A program made the translations under genes and the position numbers. Positions 54,511 to 63,281 of a stretch of 64,000 nucleotides of DNA are shown one piece after another. Under the pieces are notes generated by a model. It was not told the DNA's origin. It searched no databases and saw only the letters and a program-made list of their open reading frames with translations. The stretch comes from Shimia sp. SK013 (lineage in GTDB: Bacteria; Pseudomonadota; Alphaproteobacteria; Rhodobacterales; Rhodobacteraceae). Positions within the stretch are counted from its first letter, which is position 1; each line of letters opens with the position of its first letter. The stretch lies in NCBI RefSeq assembly GCF_001292625.1, contig NZ_LAJH01000028.1:62001-126000 (forward strand), read 5' to 3'.

Positions 54511-55146
54511 CTAAATCTGAAACAACGGTTGGAGCAATCGAGGCATAAAAGCCCGGAATTTCAGCGGTGCATCGGTTGCGGCCAAACAAATACAAGGCTC
54601 GCCTTCATCGGCAGTTGGTGTGTGTTCAAGATCTTCATTTGCGATCTCAAGGTCGCCAACACCGAACTTGCCGGTTTCGTCACTAAAGCTGCCTTGCAGC
54701 ACGAGGGTCAGCTCCAGTCCATTGTGGCTGTGATCCGGAACGGCCTGCCCTGGCGGGATATAGAGCAGGCGCACCGACCCCTCATCGCCAGCGGAGATAA
54801 TGTCCTGACGCACGCCCATACCGAGACTCTTCCATTTCGGCGCACGTCCTTTGAGAGCCTCGATGACGGGGCCGGGATACACACCGGAGCGTTCATAGAC
54901 CGGCTCGGGGCGGAAGGGGGCATCAAGTTGCGCCAACAAATCCGATTTAAGACTGCTCGAAACGGCAACCTTTTCCCGACTTTCCAATATCGCACCGCCT
55001 ACGGATTGATGCGCTTCTAGCGCTGCGCGGCATTGGAGGCACAGTGATACATGGCTGGCCACAACAACCGAAAAGGCGTGTGGCAGTGTGCCCGCTGCAT
55101 AAGCCGTCAGCATCGCATCGGGTATGTGATGTGAAATGGCGCTCAT
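54511..55146 (-). CDS. chrR: Zinc anti-sigma factor ChrR
   Basis: Anti-sigma factor that holds RpoE inactive until singlet oxygen or organic peroxides appear. The 211-residue product has the zinc-binding ASD with His6/7, His32, Cys36 and Cys39 (SHVSLCLQC), matching the characterised Rhodobacter ChrR. A C-terminal cupin domain carries DHSHNGLELTLVL (His-x-His-x3-Glu) and a later His in DLEHTPT. It overlaps rpoE by four bases, giving tight coupling of sigma and anti-sigma. Confidence 0.95.
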   Translation of the reverse strand: MSAISHHIPDAMLTAYAAGTLPHAFSVVVASHVSLCLQCRAALEAHQSVGGAILESREKVAVSSSLKSDLLAQLDAPFRPEPVYERSGVYPGPVIEALKGRAPKWKSLGMGVRQDIISAGDEGSVRLLYIPPGQAVPDHSHNGLELTLVLQGSFSDETGKFGVGDLEIANEDLEHTPTADEGEPCICLAATDAPLKFRAFMPRLLQPLFQI

Positions 55147-55778
55147 GTCTTGAGATCCTTTAGTTCATGTCGCAATCGCTCCAGACCAAGCCGGATGCGA
55201 GATTTTATTGTTCCAAGCGGTAGGCCAGTCTCTTCGCTGATCTGCTGATGCGTCAGTTCACCGAGATAGGCCTTTTCAATGATGAGCCGTTGATCCGGCT
55301 TAAGCTCTGCGAGCGCTTTGCGCAGATGACCCGCTTCTTGCTCAACGGCCAGAAGCTGACTGGCATCGGGTTCGCTGGCGGGGTCTTCTTTTAACTCTTC
55401 CGGCACAGGTCGACTTTCCTTGCGGAACAAATCGATTTGCCGGTTCCTGGCGATTTGATAGATCCAAGCGGACACTTGCGCCCGATGTGGGTCAAATTGT
55501 TCTGCTTTGCGCCAGACAGTCAGCATGACCTCTTGCACAAGCTCTTCGGCTTGGTGATTGGAGGTTCCGGAGCGCATGATGAACCCCTTCAGCCGAGGAG
55601 CGAAGAAATCAAAAAGCGATGCAAAAGCGTCCCTGTCTCTCTGGTCTCGAACAGCGATCATCAAGACCGTGTTCTCTGAAAGCTCTGGAGTCTTTTGCGG
55701 CACCAATTTTCTTTCACGTCTCGGCGCATCCGGCGGGAGGGACACTGCACGTTTGGGTTCTATGTTTAAGGTCAGCAT
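55143..55778 (-). CDS. rpoE: RNA polymerase ECF sigma factor RpoE (ChrR-partnered)
   Basis: ECF sigma factor of the singlet-oxygen response. The 211-residue product has region 2 (about 48-120; FDFFAPRLKGFIMRSG and VSAWIYQIARNRQIDLFRKE) and region 4 (about 150-205; PDQRLIIEKAYLGELTHQQISEETGLPLGTIKSR, here described in part). An N-terminal extension of about 38 residues before MIAVRDQRD is longer than in some relatives, so a later start cannot be excluded. Adjacent genes carry matching promoters. Confidence 0.95.
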   Translation of the reverse strand: MLTLNIEPKRAVSLPPDAPRRERKLVPQKTPELSENTVLMIAVRDQRDRDAFASLFDFFAPRLKGFIMRSGTSNHQAEELVQEVMLTVWRKAEQFDPHRAQVSAWIYQIARNRQIDLFRKESRPVPEELKEDPASEPDASQLLAVEQEAGHLRKALAELKPDQRLIIEKAYLGELTHQQISEETGLPLGTIKSRIRLGLERLRHELKDLKT

Positions 55779-55782
55779 ACAC

Positions 55783-55811
55783 AGAGTACGTCGATGAACA
55801 CAGATGGTTCA
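55783..55811 (-). promoter_or_regulatory. Possible rpoE autoregulatory promoter
   Basis: On the minus strand TGAACC (55811-55806), 17 bases, then TACTCT (55788-55783), just before the rpoE ATG at 55778. It differs from the TGATCC-N18-TA pattern of the two lipid operons by one -35 base and one spacer base, and the -10 is poor. Confidence 0.3.
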
Positions 55812-56025
55812 CTCTAAAAATAGATTTTTGGATTGGGCCCGTTGTTGAGCCCCATTTCACATCAAAAGCAAAGACCGGTGTTGGGGGCTCGCTGGCATAA
55901 CTTCTGTGGGCGACGGCGTCGGAACCTTAGGGCAGATACATCTCCTTCTGGTGTCGCAAACAGGCTGGTGGAGCGGGCGTTGCCTCGCTATCCGTTTCAC
56001 AACGAATAGGAAGGGTAGTGGCAAG

Positions 56026-58035
56026 ATGAGCCTGTCTTTGGGCGTCGATACCGGCGGCACTTATACCGATGCGGTTTTGATCCGCGACGAAAGCGATGTG
56101 ATTGCGAGCGCCAAGGCGTTGACGACGCGGCATGACCTTGCCGAGGGTATCGGTGCGGCGGTGTCGGCCGTTCTGTCCCAGGCTGCGGTCAATCCAAGTG
56201 ATGTGACGTTGGCGTCCCTGTCCACGACATTGGCGACCAATGCGTTGGTCGAGGGGCAAGGCGAGCGTGTTGGCTTGATCCTGATTGGTTTTGGCGCTGC
56301 AGATTTGGAGAAGCACGGGCTAGATGAAGCGTTGGCTGGTGATCCGGTGGTGGTTTTGGCTGGTGGGCACGATTACGCGGGCGGCGAGGCCGCGCCGATG
56401 GACGAGACGACATTGCGCGACTGGGTGGGTGTGCACGGCACGGACGTCAGCGGTTTTGCGGTGGCATCGCAATTTGCGACGCGCAATCCGGCGCATGAGC
56501 AACGGGCGGCGGCGTTGGTGGCGGAGATGACCGGGCGACCTGTTAGCGCGTCGCACCATTTGTCGGCCAAGTTGAACGGGCCAAAGCGGGCTTTGACCGC
56601 ACTTTTGAATGCGCGGCTGATCGGCATGATTGATCGGTTGATCTCACGCGCCGAGGCGCGGTTGAACGCGCTGGGCGTGACCGCGCCGCTGATGGTGGTG
56701 CGCGGAGACGGCGCGTTGATTTCTGCAGCCTTCGCTCGGGAGCGGCCGATTGAGACCATCCTGAGTGGACCGGCGGCGTCGATCGTGGGGGCGCGGTGGT
56801 TGACAAAGGCGGACGACGCATTGGTCAGCGACATTGGCGGCACTACAACGGATGTGGCGGTTTTGCGCGGTGGGCGGCCAGCGATTGATCCTGACGGTGC
56901 GCAGGTCGGACCATTTCGCACCATGGTTGAGGCTGTGGCGATGCGCACTTTTGGCCTTGGCGGTGACAGCGAAGTGCATTTTGTGTCTGAAGGGCTGCAA
57001 GGTGGTGTGACGCTTGGACCCAAACGGTTGGTGCCTGTGTCGCTGATGGCGCTGGATGATCCTGAGGGCGTGCACGCGGCGCTGGATGCGCAGCTGGTGC
57101 GGGCGGTGCCAGGAGAACATGACGGTCGATTTGTACGTGTCTTGAAAGGCGCGGAGCCTGTGGGGTTGTCTGACCGCGAGACGGCGCTGTTTGGCCGGAT
57201 TGGCGGTGAGGTCACACCCTTGGGCGATGTGCTGCGCAACCGGATCGAGATCAAGGCGCTACGGCGCTTGGTGACACGTGGACTTGTACAGGTTGCGGGC
57301 GTGACGCCGTCGGACGCATCCCACGTTTTGGGCAAAGTGGACGTTTGGGATCAGCAGGCGGCAGAAAAGGCGCTGCGGTTGTTTGGGCGACGTCGCACAG
57401 GAGCAGGGCAGATGTTGGCGCCCGAGCCTCTGGATCTGGCGAAGATCATTGTGGATCGTCTGACACATCAGACGAGTTTGGCCTTGTTGGAAACTGGTTT
57501 TGCAGAAGAGGACTTGGGGTTTGATCTGCTACCGGAGCAGTTGGCGCGACATGTTTTGATGCAGCGGGGGCTAAACGGCGGGCATCGTGGTTTGATCCGG
57601 CTTGAGACCGGGTTGGCAAGCGCGGTGATCGGATTAGGGGCCTCTGCGGCGAGCTATTATCCGGCGGTGGCGGATCGGCTGGGGTGTGCGATGAAATTGC
57701 CAGAACACGGCGGGGTGGCCAATGCAATCGGCGCAGTTGTTGGCCGTGTGACCATCCGTCGGGCAGGCACCGTGACCGCGCCCAGCGAAGGCAAATATCG
57801 GGTGCATCTCGAGATGGGGCCTGAAGACTTTTTGAGCGAAGAAGAGGCTTTGACGCGGCTGGAAACGCATTTGTCCGAGCTTGCGCGTGAAGACGCAGAG
57901 GCTGCGGGTGCTCAGAGCATTCGGGTGCGTGCAGAGCGGGACGTGACCCGCGCAATGGCAGAAGCGCGCGAGGTCTTTATCGAGGCGACGATCACAGTTG
58001 AAGCGTCCGGTCGGCCCCGCGTCGCAGAGGGATAG
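56026..58035 (+). CDS. Hydantoinase/oxoprolinase family protein
   Basis: ATP-dependent amidase-type protein of the HyuA/5-oxoprolinase N-terminal family. The 669-residue product opens with the ASKHA phosphate loop LGVDTGGTYTDAVL, then TTLATNALVEG, LMVVRGDGALISAAFA, TILSGPAASIVGA and VSDIGGTTTDVAVL, the family's full motif series. The B subunit (HyuB) is not adjacent. The ATG at 56026 begins the domain; the 40-codon upstream extension is not homologous. It is divergent from rpoE over about 250 bases, where no gene is seen. Confidence 0.9.
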   Translation: MSLSLGVDTGGTYTDAVLIRDESDVIASAKALTTRHDLAEGIGAAVSAVLSQAAVNPSDVTLASLSTTLATNALVEGQGERVGLILIGFGAADLEKHGLDEALAGDPVVVLAGGHDYAGGEAAPMDETTLRDWVGVHGTDVSGFAVASQFATRNPAHEQRAAALVAEMTGRPVSASHHLSAKLNGPKRALTALLNARLIGMIDRLISRAEARLNALGVTAPLMVVRGDGALISAAFARERPIETILSGPAASIVGARWLTKADDALVSDIGGTTTDVAVLRGGRPAIDPDGAQVGPFRTMVEAVAMRTFGLGGDSEVHFVSEGLQGGVTLGPKRLVPVSLMALDDPEGVHAALDAQLVRAVPGEHDGRFVRVLKGAEPVGLSDRETALFGRIGGEVTPLGDVLRNRIEIKALRRLVTRGLVQVAGVTPSDASHVLGKVDVWDQQAAEKALRLFGRRRTGAGQMLAPEPLDLAKIIVDRLTHQTSLALLETGFAEEDLGFDLLPEQLARHVLMQRGLNGGHRGLIRLETGLASAVIGLGASAASYYPAVADRLGCAMKLPEHGGVANAIGAVVGRVTIRRAGTVTAPSEGKYRVHLEMGPEDFLSEEEALTRLETHLSELAREDAEAAGAQSIRVRAERDVTRAMAEAREVFIEATITVEASGRPRVAEG

Positions 58036-58067
58036 CGCAAGGTGGCCGACCTTAAATCAGTCTCTGA

Positions 58068-58574
58068 TTAGGCGGAAACGTCACGTTTTGGCAGCACCCA
58101 GTCGGGACGCACAAAGTGGCAGGTATAGCCATTTGCGTTCTTTTCCAGATAGTCCTGGTGAAACTCTTCCGCGACCCAGAAGTCACCAACCGGTTCAACG
58201 TCGGTCACCACTTTGCCGGGCCAAAGACCAGACGCCTCAACATCAGCGATGGTGTCGATGGCGCATGCTTTTTGCGCGTCGTCCGTAAAATAGATTGCAG
58301 AACGGTACGACATGCCGAGGTCGTTGCCCTGACGGTTGGGCGTGGTCGGGTCATGGATCTGAAAGAAGAACGCCAGCAATTCGCGATAGCTGATGCGGGT
58401 TGGATCAAAGGTGATCTCGATGCCCTCAGCGTGGGTGCCGTGGTCTTTGTAGGTCGCATTGGGCACATCGCCGCCGGTATATCCCACCCGTGTGGACAGC
58501 ACGCCGTCCATTTTGCGGATCAAATCCTGCATGCCCCAGAAACAGCCGCCGGCCAGAACTGCGCGTTCGCTCAT
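58068..58574 (-). CDS. msrA: Peptide-methionine (S)-S-oxide reductase MsrA
   Basis: Repairs the S-epimer of methionine sulfoxide in proteins using thioredoxin. The 168-residue product has the catalytic Cys11 in [18 protein letters not shown] and the family-typical [10 protein letters not shown]-like stretch (here [14 protein letters not shown]). A C-terminal Cys in YTCHFVRP may be a recycling residue. It is coupled to msrB (ATGA). Oxidative-damage repair fits the neighbouring RpoE-ChrR locus, though it need not be in that regulon. Confidence 0.96.
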   Translation of the reverse strand: MSERAVLAGGCFWGMQDLIRKMDGVLSTRVGYTGGDVPNATYKDHGTHAEGIEITFDPTRISYRELLAFFFQIHDPTTPNRQGNDLGMSYRSAIYFTDDAQKACAIDTIADVEASGLWPGKVVTDVEPVGDFWVAEEFHQDYLEKNANGYTCHFVRPDWVLPKRDVSA

Positions 58575-59023
58575 TGGTCGATCTCCTCTACTTGGTCGAG
58601 ATAGGCGCCGTAGCCTTCGGATTGCATATCGTCGCGATGCACGAACCGCAACGAGGCAGAGTTGATGCAGTAGCGTAAGCCGCCCCGATCGGCGGGGCCG
58701 TCCGGAAAAACGTGACCAAGGTGGCTGTCACCGTTGGCCGAGCGCACTTCGGTGCGGACCATGCCGTGCGTGTTGTCGTGGTGTTCGGCAACATGCGCGG
58801 TTTCAATTGGTTTGGTAAAGCTGGGCCAACCGCAGCCAGAGTTGTATTTGTCTGAACTGGCGAACAGCGGTTCGCCCGAAACGACATCGACGTAAATACC
58901 GGGCTCGTGGTTATACAGCAGCTTGCCAGAGCCGGGGCGTTCTGTGCCACTTTCTTGGGTGACCCAAAACTGTTCGTCGGTCAGTGTGGCGACAACGTCG
59001 GGGTCTTTGAAATACTTGGTCAT
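58571..59023 (-). CDS. msrB: Peptide-methionine (R)-S-oxide reductase MsrB
   Basis: Repairs the R-epimer of methionine sulfoxide. The 150-residue product has the catalytic Cys119 in [11 protein letters not shown] and the resolving Cys64 in SGCGWPSF. It lacks the two CxxC pairs of zinc-containing MsrB, so it is the zinc-free type. It is the first gene of the msrB-msrA operon. Confidence 0.95.
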   Translation of the reverse strand: MTKYFKDPDVVATLTDEQFWVTQESGTERPGSGKLLYNHEPGIYVDVVSGEPLFASSDKYNSGCGWPSFTKPIETAHVAEHHDNTHGMVRTEVRSANGDSHLGHVFPDGPADRGGLRYCINSASLRFVHRDDMQSEGYGAYLDQVEEIDQ

Positions 59024-59114
59024 GCGCGTCTCCTTGTCGAGGGCCTTCGCTCGCCCGCCTTACACTGGGGATATGGTATCTGGGGCCCGTTTGAAAAGGG
59101 GTATCGCAGGACGG

Positions 59115-60155
59115 TCAAACCATAGTGATTGCTCGCGAGCGCATACGCAGGGTTGCAGGTTCGAACCGGCCGTCGTCGCGGCTTGGCGATACACCGAAGG
59201 ATGCGCGGTATGCTTTGGAAAAATGGGTTTGGCTGTTGAAGCCGCAGGCAAAGCAGATTTCGCTGAGCTTCATGTCGGTTTGAAACATCAGGTCGCGGGC
59301 CTTGCGCAGGCGCAGGCCGGTGTAGTGGGTTTTGGGCGTGGTGCCGAGATGCTTGCGGAAAAGGCGTTCGAGTTGGCGGGAAGACAGGCCTACGGAGGTG
59401 GCGACCTCGGACGGGGTCAGTGGCGCCTCGATGTTGGCGTTCATGATTTCCACGGCGTCGGTCAGTTTGCTGCTGCGCTTGCCGGCACGCAGTTGCAGCG
59501 ACAAGCGTTGATTGTGGTGTGGGCTGCGCGGCGCGGAATAGACCATTTTCTCGGCCACGTGATTGGCAAGCTCGCGGCCGTGATCCCGCTCGATCAAATA
59601 AAGCATCAAATCCATCGAAGCCGCACCTCCGGCGCAGGTGAAGTGCTGTCCATCTATTGCAAACACCCGCTCCAAAAGGTCGATGGCAGGGAAGTTTTCG
59701 GCCATGGCGTTGTGGAAATCCCAGTGAACCGTTGCTTGTTTGCCTGTCAAAAGGCCCGCCAAAGCAAGGGTATAGGTGGCACTAGCGACGGAGCCCACTC
59801 GCACACCGCGCCGCGCCTCGCGGCGGATCCAATTGAGAATTTGCGGCGTGGAATGGGTGGCGATGTTGTCGCCACCGCAGACGATCAGCGTATCTTGGCG
59901 GTCCAGTTCCATAAGCGCGCCGTCAACCATTTGGGCTAGACCGCTGGACGCCGCGACAGGCGCGCCATCGCTGCTGAGCACGTGCCAGTCAAAATGTCTG
60001 CGCGCATCAAAGCCGTTGGCCATGCGTAGGGCCTCGAGAGCGCAAGCGAAGCTGATTTGCGAAAACTCCGGGAGCAGCAAGAATACAAAGCGGCGCGGCT
60101 TTTCTTCGCCGACGGGGCTCGCTTTGCTACGCGACATGTCGAGGGTCTGGGTCAT
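59115..60155 (-). CDS. GlxA family AraC-type transcriptional regulator
   Basis: DNA-binding regulator of 346 residues with an N-terminal DJ-1/PfpI-like domain (about 18-205; FVFLLLPEFSQISFACALEALR and LIVCGGDN) and a C-terminal AraC helix-turn-helix (about 240-330; TPSEVATSVGLSSRQLERLFRK and SEICFACGFNSQTHFSKAYRA). The ligand is unknown; relatives respond to betaine, carnitine or arginine. The ATG at 60155 fits the domain start; the 44-codon extension is rejected. It lies just left of the msrBA operon on the other side of about 90 bases. Confidence 0.9.
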   Translation of the reverse strand: MTQTLDMSRSKASPVGEEKPRRFVFLLLPEFSQISFACALEALRMANGFDARRHFDWHVLSSDGAPVAASSGLAQMVDGALMELDRQDTLIVCGGDNIATHSTPQILNWIRREARRGVRVGSVASATYTLALAGLLTGKQATVHWDFHNAMAENFPAIDLLERVFAIDGQHFTCAGGAASMDLMLYLIERDHGRELANHVAEKMVYSAPRSPHHNQRLSLQLRAGKRSSKLTDAVEIMNANIEAPLTPSEVATSVGLSSRQLERLFRKHLGTTPKTHYTGLRLRKARDLMFQTDMKLSEICFACGFNSQTHFSKAYRASFGVSPSRDDGRFEPATLRMRSRAITMV

Positions 60156-60275
60156 GATGCGGGTCCCATTGGTGTGGCGAGGCGTGCAGCCTAGCAACGT
60201 CACCCCGGGGTTTGATCCTAAGAAATACCAATGCTTTGCATAGGTAGTGTCTATGATTGCATCGTCTGGATCAAT

Positions 60276-60297
60276 CCGAGACGCCAAAGCGTCTCGG
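60276..60297. terminator. Strong hairpin after the thioredoxin-like gene
   Basis: CCGAGACGC (60276-60284) and GCGTCTCGG (60289-60297) form a perfect 9-bp stem with loop CAAA, 16 bases beyond the stop of the leftward thioredoxin-like gene. There is no T-run on either side, so it may act as an RNA 3' end stabiliser or a Rho-assisted stop. Confidence 0.45.
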
Positions 60298-60312
60298 CAG
60301 AAGAGCGTGTTG

Positions 60313-60720
60313 TTAGGCCACGGTTGCGGACAGGGCGATGTCCATCAAGTCTTTGATCTGTTGTTTGGAAGTGCCCGCCACGATGCGGCCAAGCTCCTCG
60401 GTGCCTTTGAGCACCACGAGGGTCGAGCGGCGGGGAATTTTCAGCTCTTTCGCCAGATCGGATTGGCCGTATTGGTCGTAGTCAACGTGGATGAAAGTGA
60501 CCTTGGCGTCATAGTCCGGATTGGACTGCATCAAGGCGTTGATGGCGCGGTCTTGCGCGGCGCAGGTTGTGCACCATTCGGTGCCAAAAACCAGAAACAC
60601 GGTTTCACCGGCGGCGAGGCGCTTTTTCACAAGACCGGGTGTGTAATTTGTGGTGGCCTGTGCGAGGACAGGCAGGGTCAAGGCGGCGACGGTTGACGCG
60701 AGGAATGTACGACGTTTCAT
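60313..60720 (-). CDS. Periplasmic thioredoxin-like protein (SoxW-like)
   Basis: Exported thiol-disulfide protein of 135 residues. A twin-Arg-type signal (MKRRTFLAST, cleavage near AQA) leads to a thioredoxin fold with the active site WCTTC (Cys50, Cys53), HVDYDQYGQSDLAKE and a Pro in IPRRSTL near the cis-proline position. It follows the CcdA gene by 16 bases, so it is probably reduced across the membrane by that protein, as in SoxV/SoxW pairs. No sox genes are present. Its client is unknown. Confidence 0.85.
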   Translation of the reverse strand: MKRRTFLASTVAALTLPVLAQATTNYTPGLVKKRLAAGETVFLVFGTEWCTTCAAQDRAINALMQSNPDYDAKVTFIHVDYDQYGQSDLAKELKIPRRSTLVVLKGTEELGRIVAGTSKQQIKDLMDIALSATVA

Positions 60721-60736
60721 GGAAAAGTCCTTTTGA

Positions 60737-61450
60737 TCAGAGGGATACGGACAGATCGAGCAACCAGGTTGGCAAGATGCCGACCAGCCAAAATTCGATC
60801 ACGTGGTGAAGGTTGAAAAACAGCGCGAGGCCAGTGAGCAAGAAGATCGCGCCCATGAAGGGGCGGGATTTGGCCGCGATTCGGCGCATCAGGTCCTGAC
60901 GGCTTTGCAGTGCCGAACGGGCACCATAGCCAAGGCCAAGAATCAGCGTCGACACACCAGCCGCGAAGGCCACCATGATCAGCGTGGCGTTGACGAGGCT
61001 TTCACCCTGACTGGCGAGTGAAATCGCCCCGCCAAGTGTGGGCCCGATGCAGGGCGACCATACCGCGCCCAACAGCAGGCCGCCGAGGAATTGGCCTTGC
61101 AATGTGGAGCGGTCCACCGCGTCGAGCGTGCCGTCTGCGTGCGCGGCGACGCCAGCGGTGGCGGTGGAAAATGCCATGGAAAATCGAGGGACGAGCAGGA
61201 TGGCACCAAAGACCATCATAAGGACGGCGCCTCCACGGGCGAGGGTTTCCGGTGTCAGACCAATGGCGTGCCCAAATACAGTTACGGCCATGCCCAGCAC
61301 AACAAAGCTGATACTCATGCCCAACGCCAGTGCGGCGGGGCCGTGGCGGCTGGCTTGCAGGGCAGTCGTCAGCACGATCGGCAGCACCGGAACCACGCAG
61401 GGGTTGATCAGGGTCAGCAGGCCCGCGCCATATGCAAAGACAAATTCCAT
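60737..61450 (-). CDS. CcdA-family thiol-disulfide membrane carrier
   Basis: Cytoplasmic-membrane protein of 237 residues with six membrane segments that passes electrons from cytoplasmic thioredoxin to periplasmic acceptors. The redox Cys18 lies in LINPCVVPVLP and Cys134 in VWSPCIGPTLG, the two positions conserved in the CcdA/DsbD-beta family. The electron acceptor is likely the exported thioredoxin encoded 16 bases downstream. A role in cytochrome c maturation is possible but less supported by context. Confidence 0.93.
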   Translation of the reverse strand: MEFVFAYGAGLLTLINPCVVPVLPIVLTTALQASRHGPAALALGMSISFVVLGMAVTVFGHAIGLTPETLARGGAVLMMVFGAILLVPRFSMAFSTATAGVAAHADGTLDAVDRSTLQGQFLGGLLLGAVWSPCIGPTLGGAISLASQGESLVNATLIMVAFAAGVSTLILGLGYGARSALQSRQDLMRRIAAKSRPFMGAIFLLTGLALFFNLHHVIEFWLVGILPTWLLDLSVSL

Positions 61451-61507
61451 AGGTCAGTTGTGCCAACACATTCGGCTTTTGTCATATCAAACCGCAGTGA
61501 CGCGGCT

Positions 61508-62383
61508 TCACTTGGGCGTGTGCGATTGTTTCGAAAGTTGCACGGCGAGGATGCCGGTGGCGATGATGGCGACGCCGAGAACGTCAAAGAAACCAAGAGT
61601 TTCGCCAAGGATCACTGCGGCGACGGCGACCCCGAAAAACGGGTTCAGGAAATGAAATGTCGCTGCTTTGACCGCGCCGATTCGGGCGACCAGCGCGAAC
61701 CAGATCCATGTGGCCAGAAGTCCCGGAGCAAAGATGGTATAGGTCAGCGCTGTCAGCATGCGGGGGGTCCAGTTGAACTCCCATGTTTCAAAGACCAGCG
61801 AGGCTGCGAAAAGCACAATCGCGCCGACAAACATCTGCAGGCCAACGATCATCATAACGTTGCCACCAGCCGACGCACCGCGCACTGAGAGAGTGGCGAC
61901 GGCCAGTGCCAACGCCCCGATTACGCACAGGATAACGCCAAACATATCAACGCCTTGCTCCATCCGCGCGCCCATAATCAGGACCGCACCGCCAAAGCCG
62001 AGCACCATGCCGATGGCGGCCATTGGGCTGAGCTTTTCGCCAAGCGCGGCCCATCCAAGAAGAGCAACCAGCAGCGGCATGGTGGAGGCGATGATGGACG
62101 CCAGTGAGGCCTCGATCGTGGTCATCGCTGTGAAGTTCAGACCCAAATACAAGGCGTTCTGGCAGAGGCCAAAGATAAGCGTCGCCCGCCATTGGGCGCG
62201 GGTCAGGTGCCATGTTTGACCCAAAGCGCGGGCGATGGCGACACCGATCAAACCGGCAATAGCAAAGCGGATAGATGAGATCGCCAAGGGAGGCGCGTCA
62301 GCCACGATGATGCGCGCAGACGTAAAGGCCGAGGACCAGATGAAGGCAAAGAGCAGCCCCATGCCGATAGCGCGAAGATCCAT
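61508..62383 (-). CDS. EamA/DMT-superfamily transporter
   Basis: Membrane permease of 291 residues with ten predicted membrane segments in two EamA repeats (about 5-140 and 150-285). FAFIWSSAFTSARII and MGARMEQGVDMFGVILCVIGAL fit the family. Such proteins export amino acids or metabolites; the substrate is not known. The ATG at 62383 begins the first helix; the much longer ORF (to 62698) would cross the palindrome cluster and is rejected. Confidence 0.86.
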   Translation of the reverse strand: MDLRAIGMGLLFAFIWSSAFTSARIIVADAPPLAISSIRFAIAGLIGVAIARALGQTWHLTRAQWRATLIFGLCQNALYLGLNFTAMTTIEASLASIIASTMPLLVALLGWAALGEKLSPMAAIGMVLGFGGAVLIMGARMEQGVDMFGVILCVIGALALAVATLSVRGASAGGNVMMIVGLQMFVGAIVLFAASLVFETWEFNWTPRMLTALTYTIFAPGLLATWIWFALVARIGAVKAATFHFLNPFFGVAVAAVILGETLGFFDVLGVAIIATGILAVQLSKQSHTPK

Positions 62384-62564
62384 TTTGGGAGGTCCTGACA
62401 AGTGTGTATCGCGGCGATCTAATCCGATTGTGGGGCAAGTCGCAACGGGGCACCGCACCTCATTGGTTAACGTTCTGAAAGGGCCTAATTTTGCGTGTCT
62501 GTAAAGCATCGGCATCACGTCGGTATCGCGGTGGTGCTGCGGTGCGGTCGGATGGCGGTTACTG

Positions 62565-62651
62565 CAACGCGCGTTGTGGGTTGCAACCCCCTGCCGCGCG
62601 TCAGCGCGGCCGGGCCCAACCCGAAGGGGCGGGAGCGCGTCGTTGGGTTGG
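62565..62651. repeat. Cluster of perfect palindromes in a GC-rich gap
   Basis: The 339-base gap 62384-62722 has no convincing gene. It holds CAACGCGCGTTG (62565-62576), GGGTTGCAACCC (62578-62589), the hairpin GCCGCGC-GTCA-GCGCGGC (62593-62610), and CCAACCC (62616-62622) with GGGTTGG (62645-62651). The dense, ordered symmetry suggests a REP-like mobile palindromic unit or structured RNA. Confidence 0.55.
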
Positions 62652-62722
62652 CGTGCGAAGGTCGGCCATTGTCGTGTTGGGCTCTCGTGGCTATGCATTA
62701 AGAGCAGCGTAGGGAGGGCGAG

Positions 62723-63091
62723 ATGAATGCGATTACGGGTCAGATCAGTTGGGTCTATACGGAAAGCTTGTCACCCTGTGTGAGGTTCTATCGGGACGCG
62801 CTGGGTCTTGAGGTGGTTTTGGACGCGGGAACGGCGATGATTTTTGCCACGTCCGAGGGTGCGCGGATCGGCGTGTGTGAAACCTTTGAAGATCGTGTTG
62901 TGACCCCTGAAGGCGGCATGATCACATTGCTGGTTGACGGTGTCGCGGCGGTGGATGCCTGGCACGTGCGGCTTGAAGCGGCGGGTGTGGATTTGCAGGG
63001 CGCCCCAGAGAAGATGGACAGGTTCGGCATCTATTCCTTTTTTGTACGCGATCCGAACGGGTACCTGATCGAGATACAGTGCTTTCTGTAA
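62723..63091 (+). CDS. VOC (glyoxalase-like) family protein
   Basis: Metal-dependent vicinal-oxygen-chelate protein of 122 residues with two beta-alpha-beta-beta-beta modules. ESLSPCVRFYRDALGLEVVL and SFFVRDPNGYLIEIQ fit the family, the latter with the C-terminal Glu ligand. The substrate is unknown; glyoxalase, bleomycin resistance or dioxygenase types are all possible. GGAGGG stands five bases before the ATG, a strong ribosome site. Nothing notable is seen in the 190 bases before cysK. Confidence 0.85.
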   Translation: MNAITGQISWVYTESLSPCVRFYRDALGLEVVLDAGTAMIFATSEGARIGVCETFEDRVVTPEGGMITLLVDGVAAVDAWHVRLEAAGVDLQGAPEKMDRFGIYSFFVRDPNGYLIEIQCFL

Positions 63092-63281
63092 AACAGCGGT
63101 TTTGATTTTCTCCCGAGGCGCAAAACCGGTTTAGGGTTGGGGCGCTGGTTGCGGATTTGGTTTCTGATTCTGATCGAGATGCGCGATAGCGGTCCTATTT
63201 GGTTTTGACGGGCTTTTGCAGCGCGCAATCGGGATTAGATTTTTGACAAATGACTGATGCAATTTAGCAAGGTGGTAGACC

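Noticed and set aside
58923-59939. Open frame of 338 codons opposite glxA and the start of msrB
   Set aside because: Both sense genes are well supported; the antisense product has no recognisable domain.
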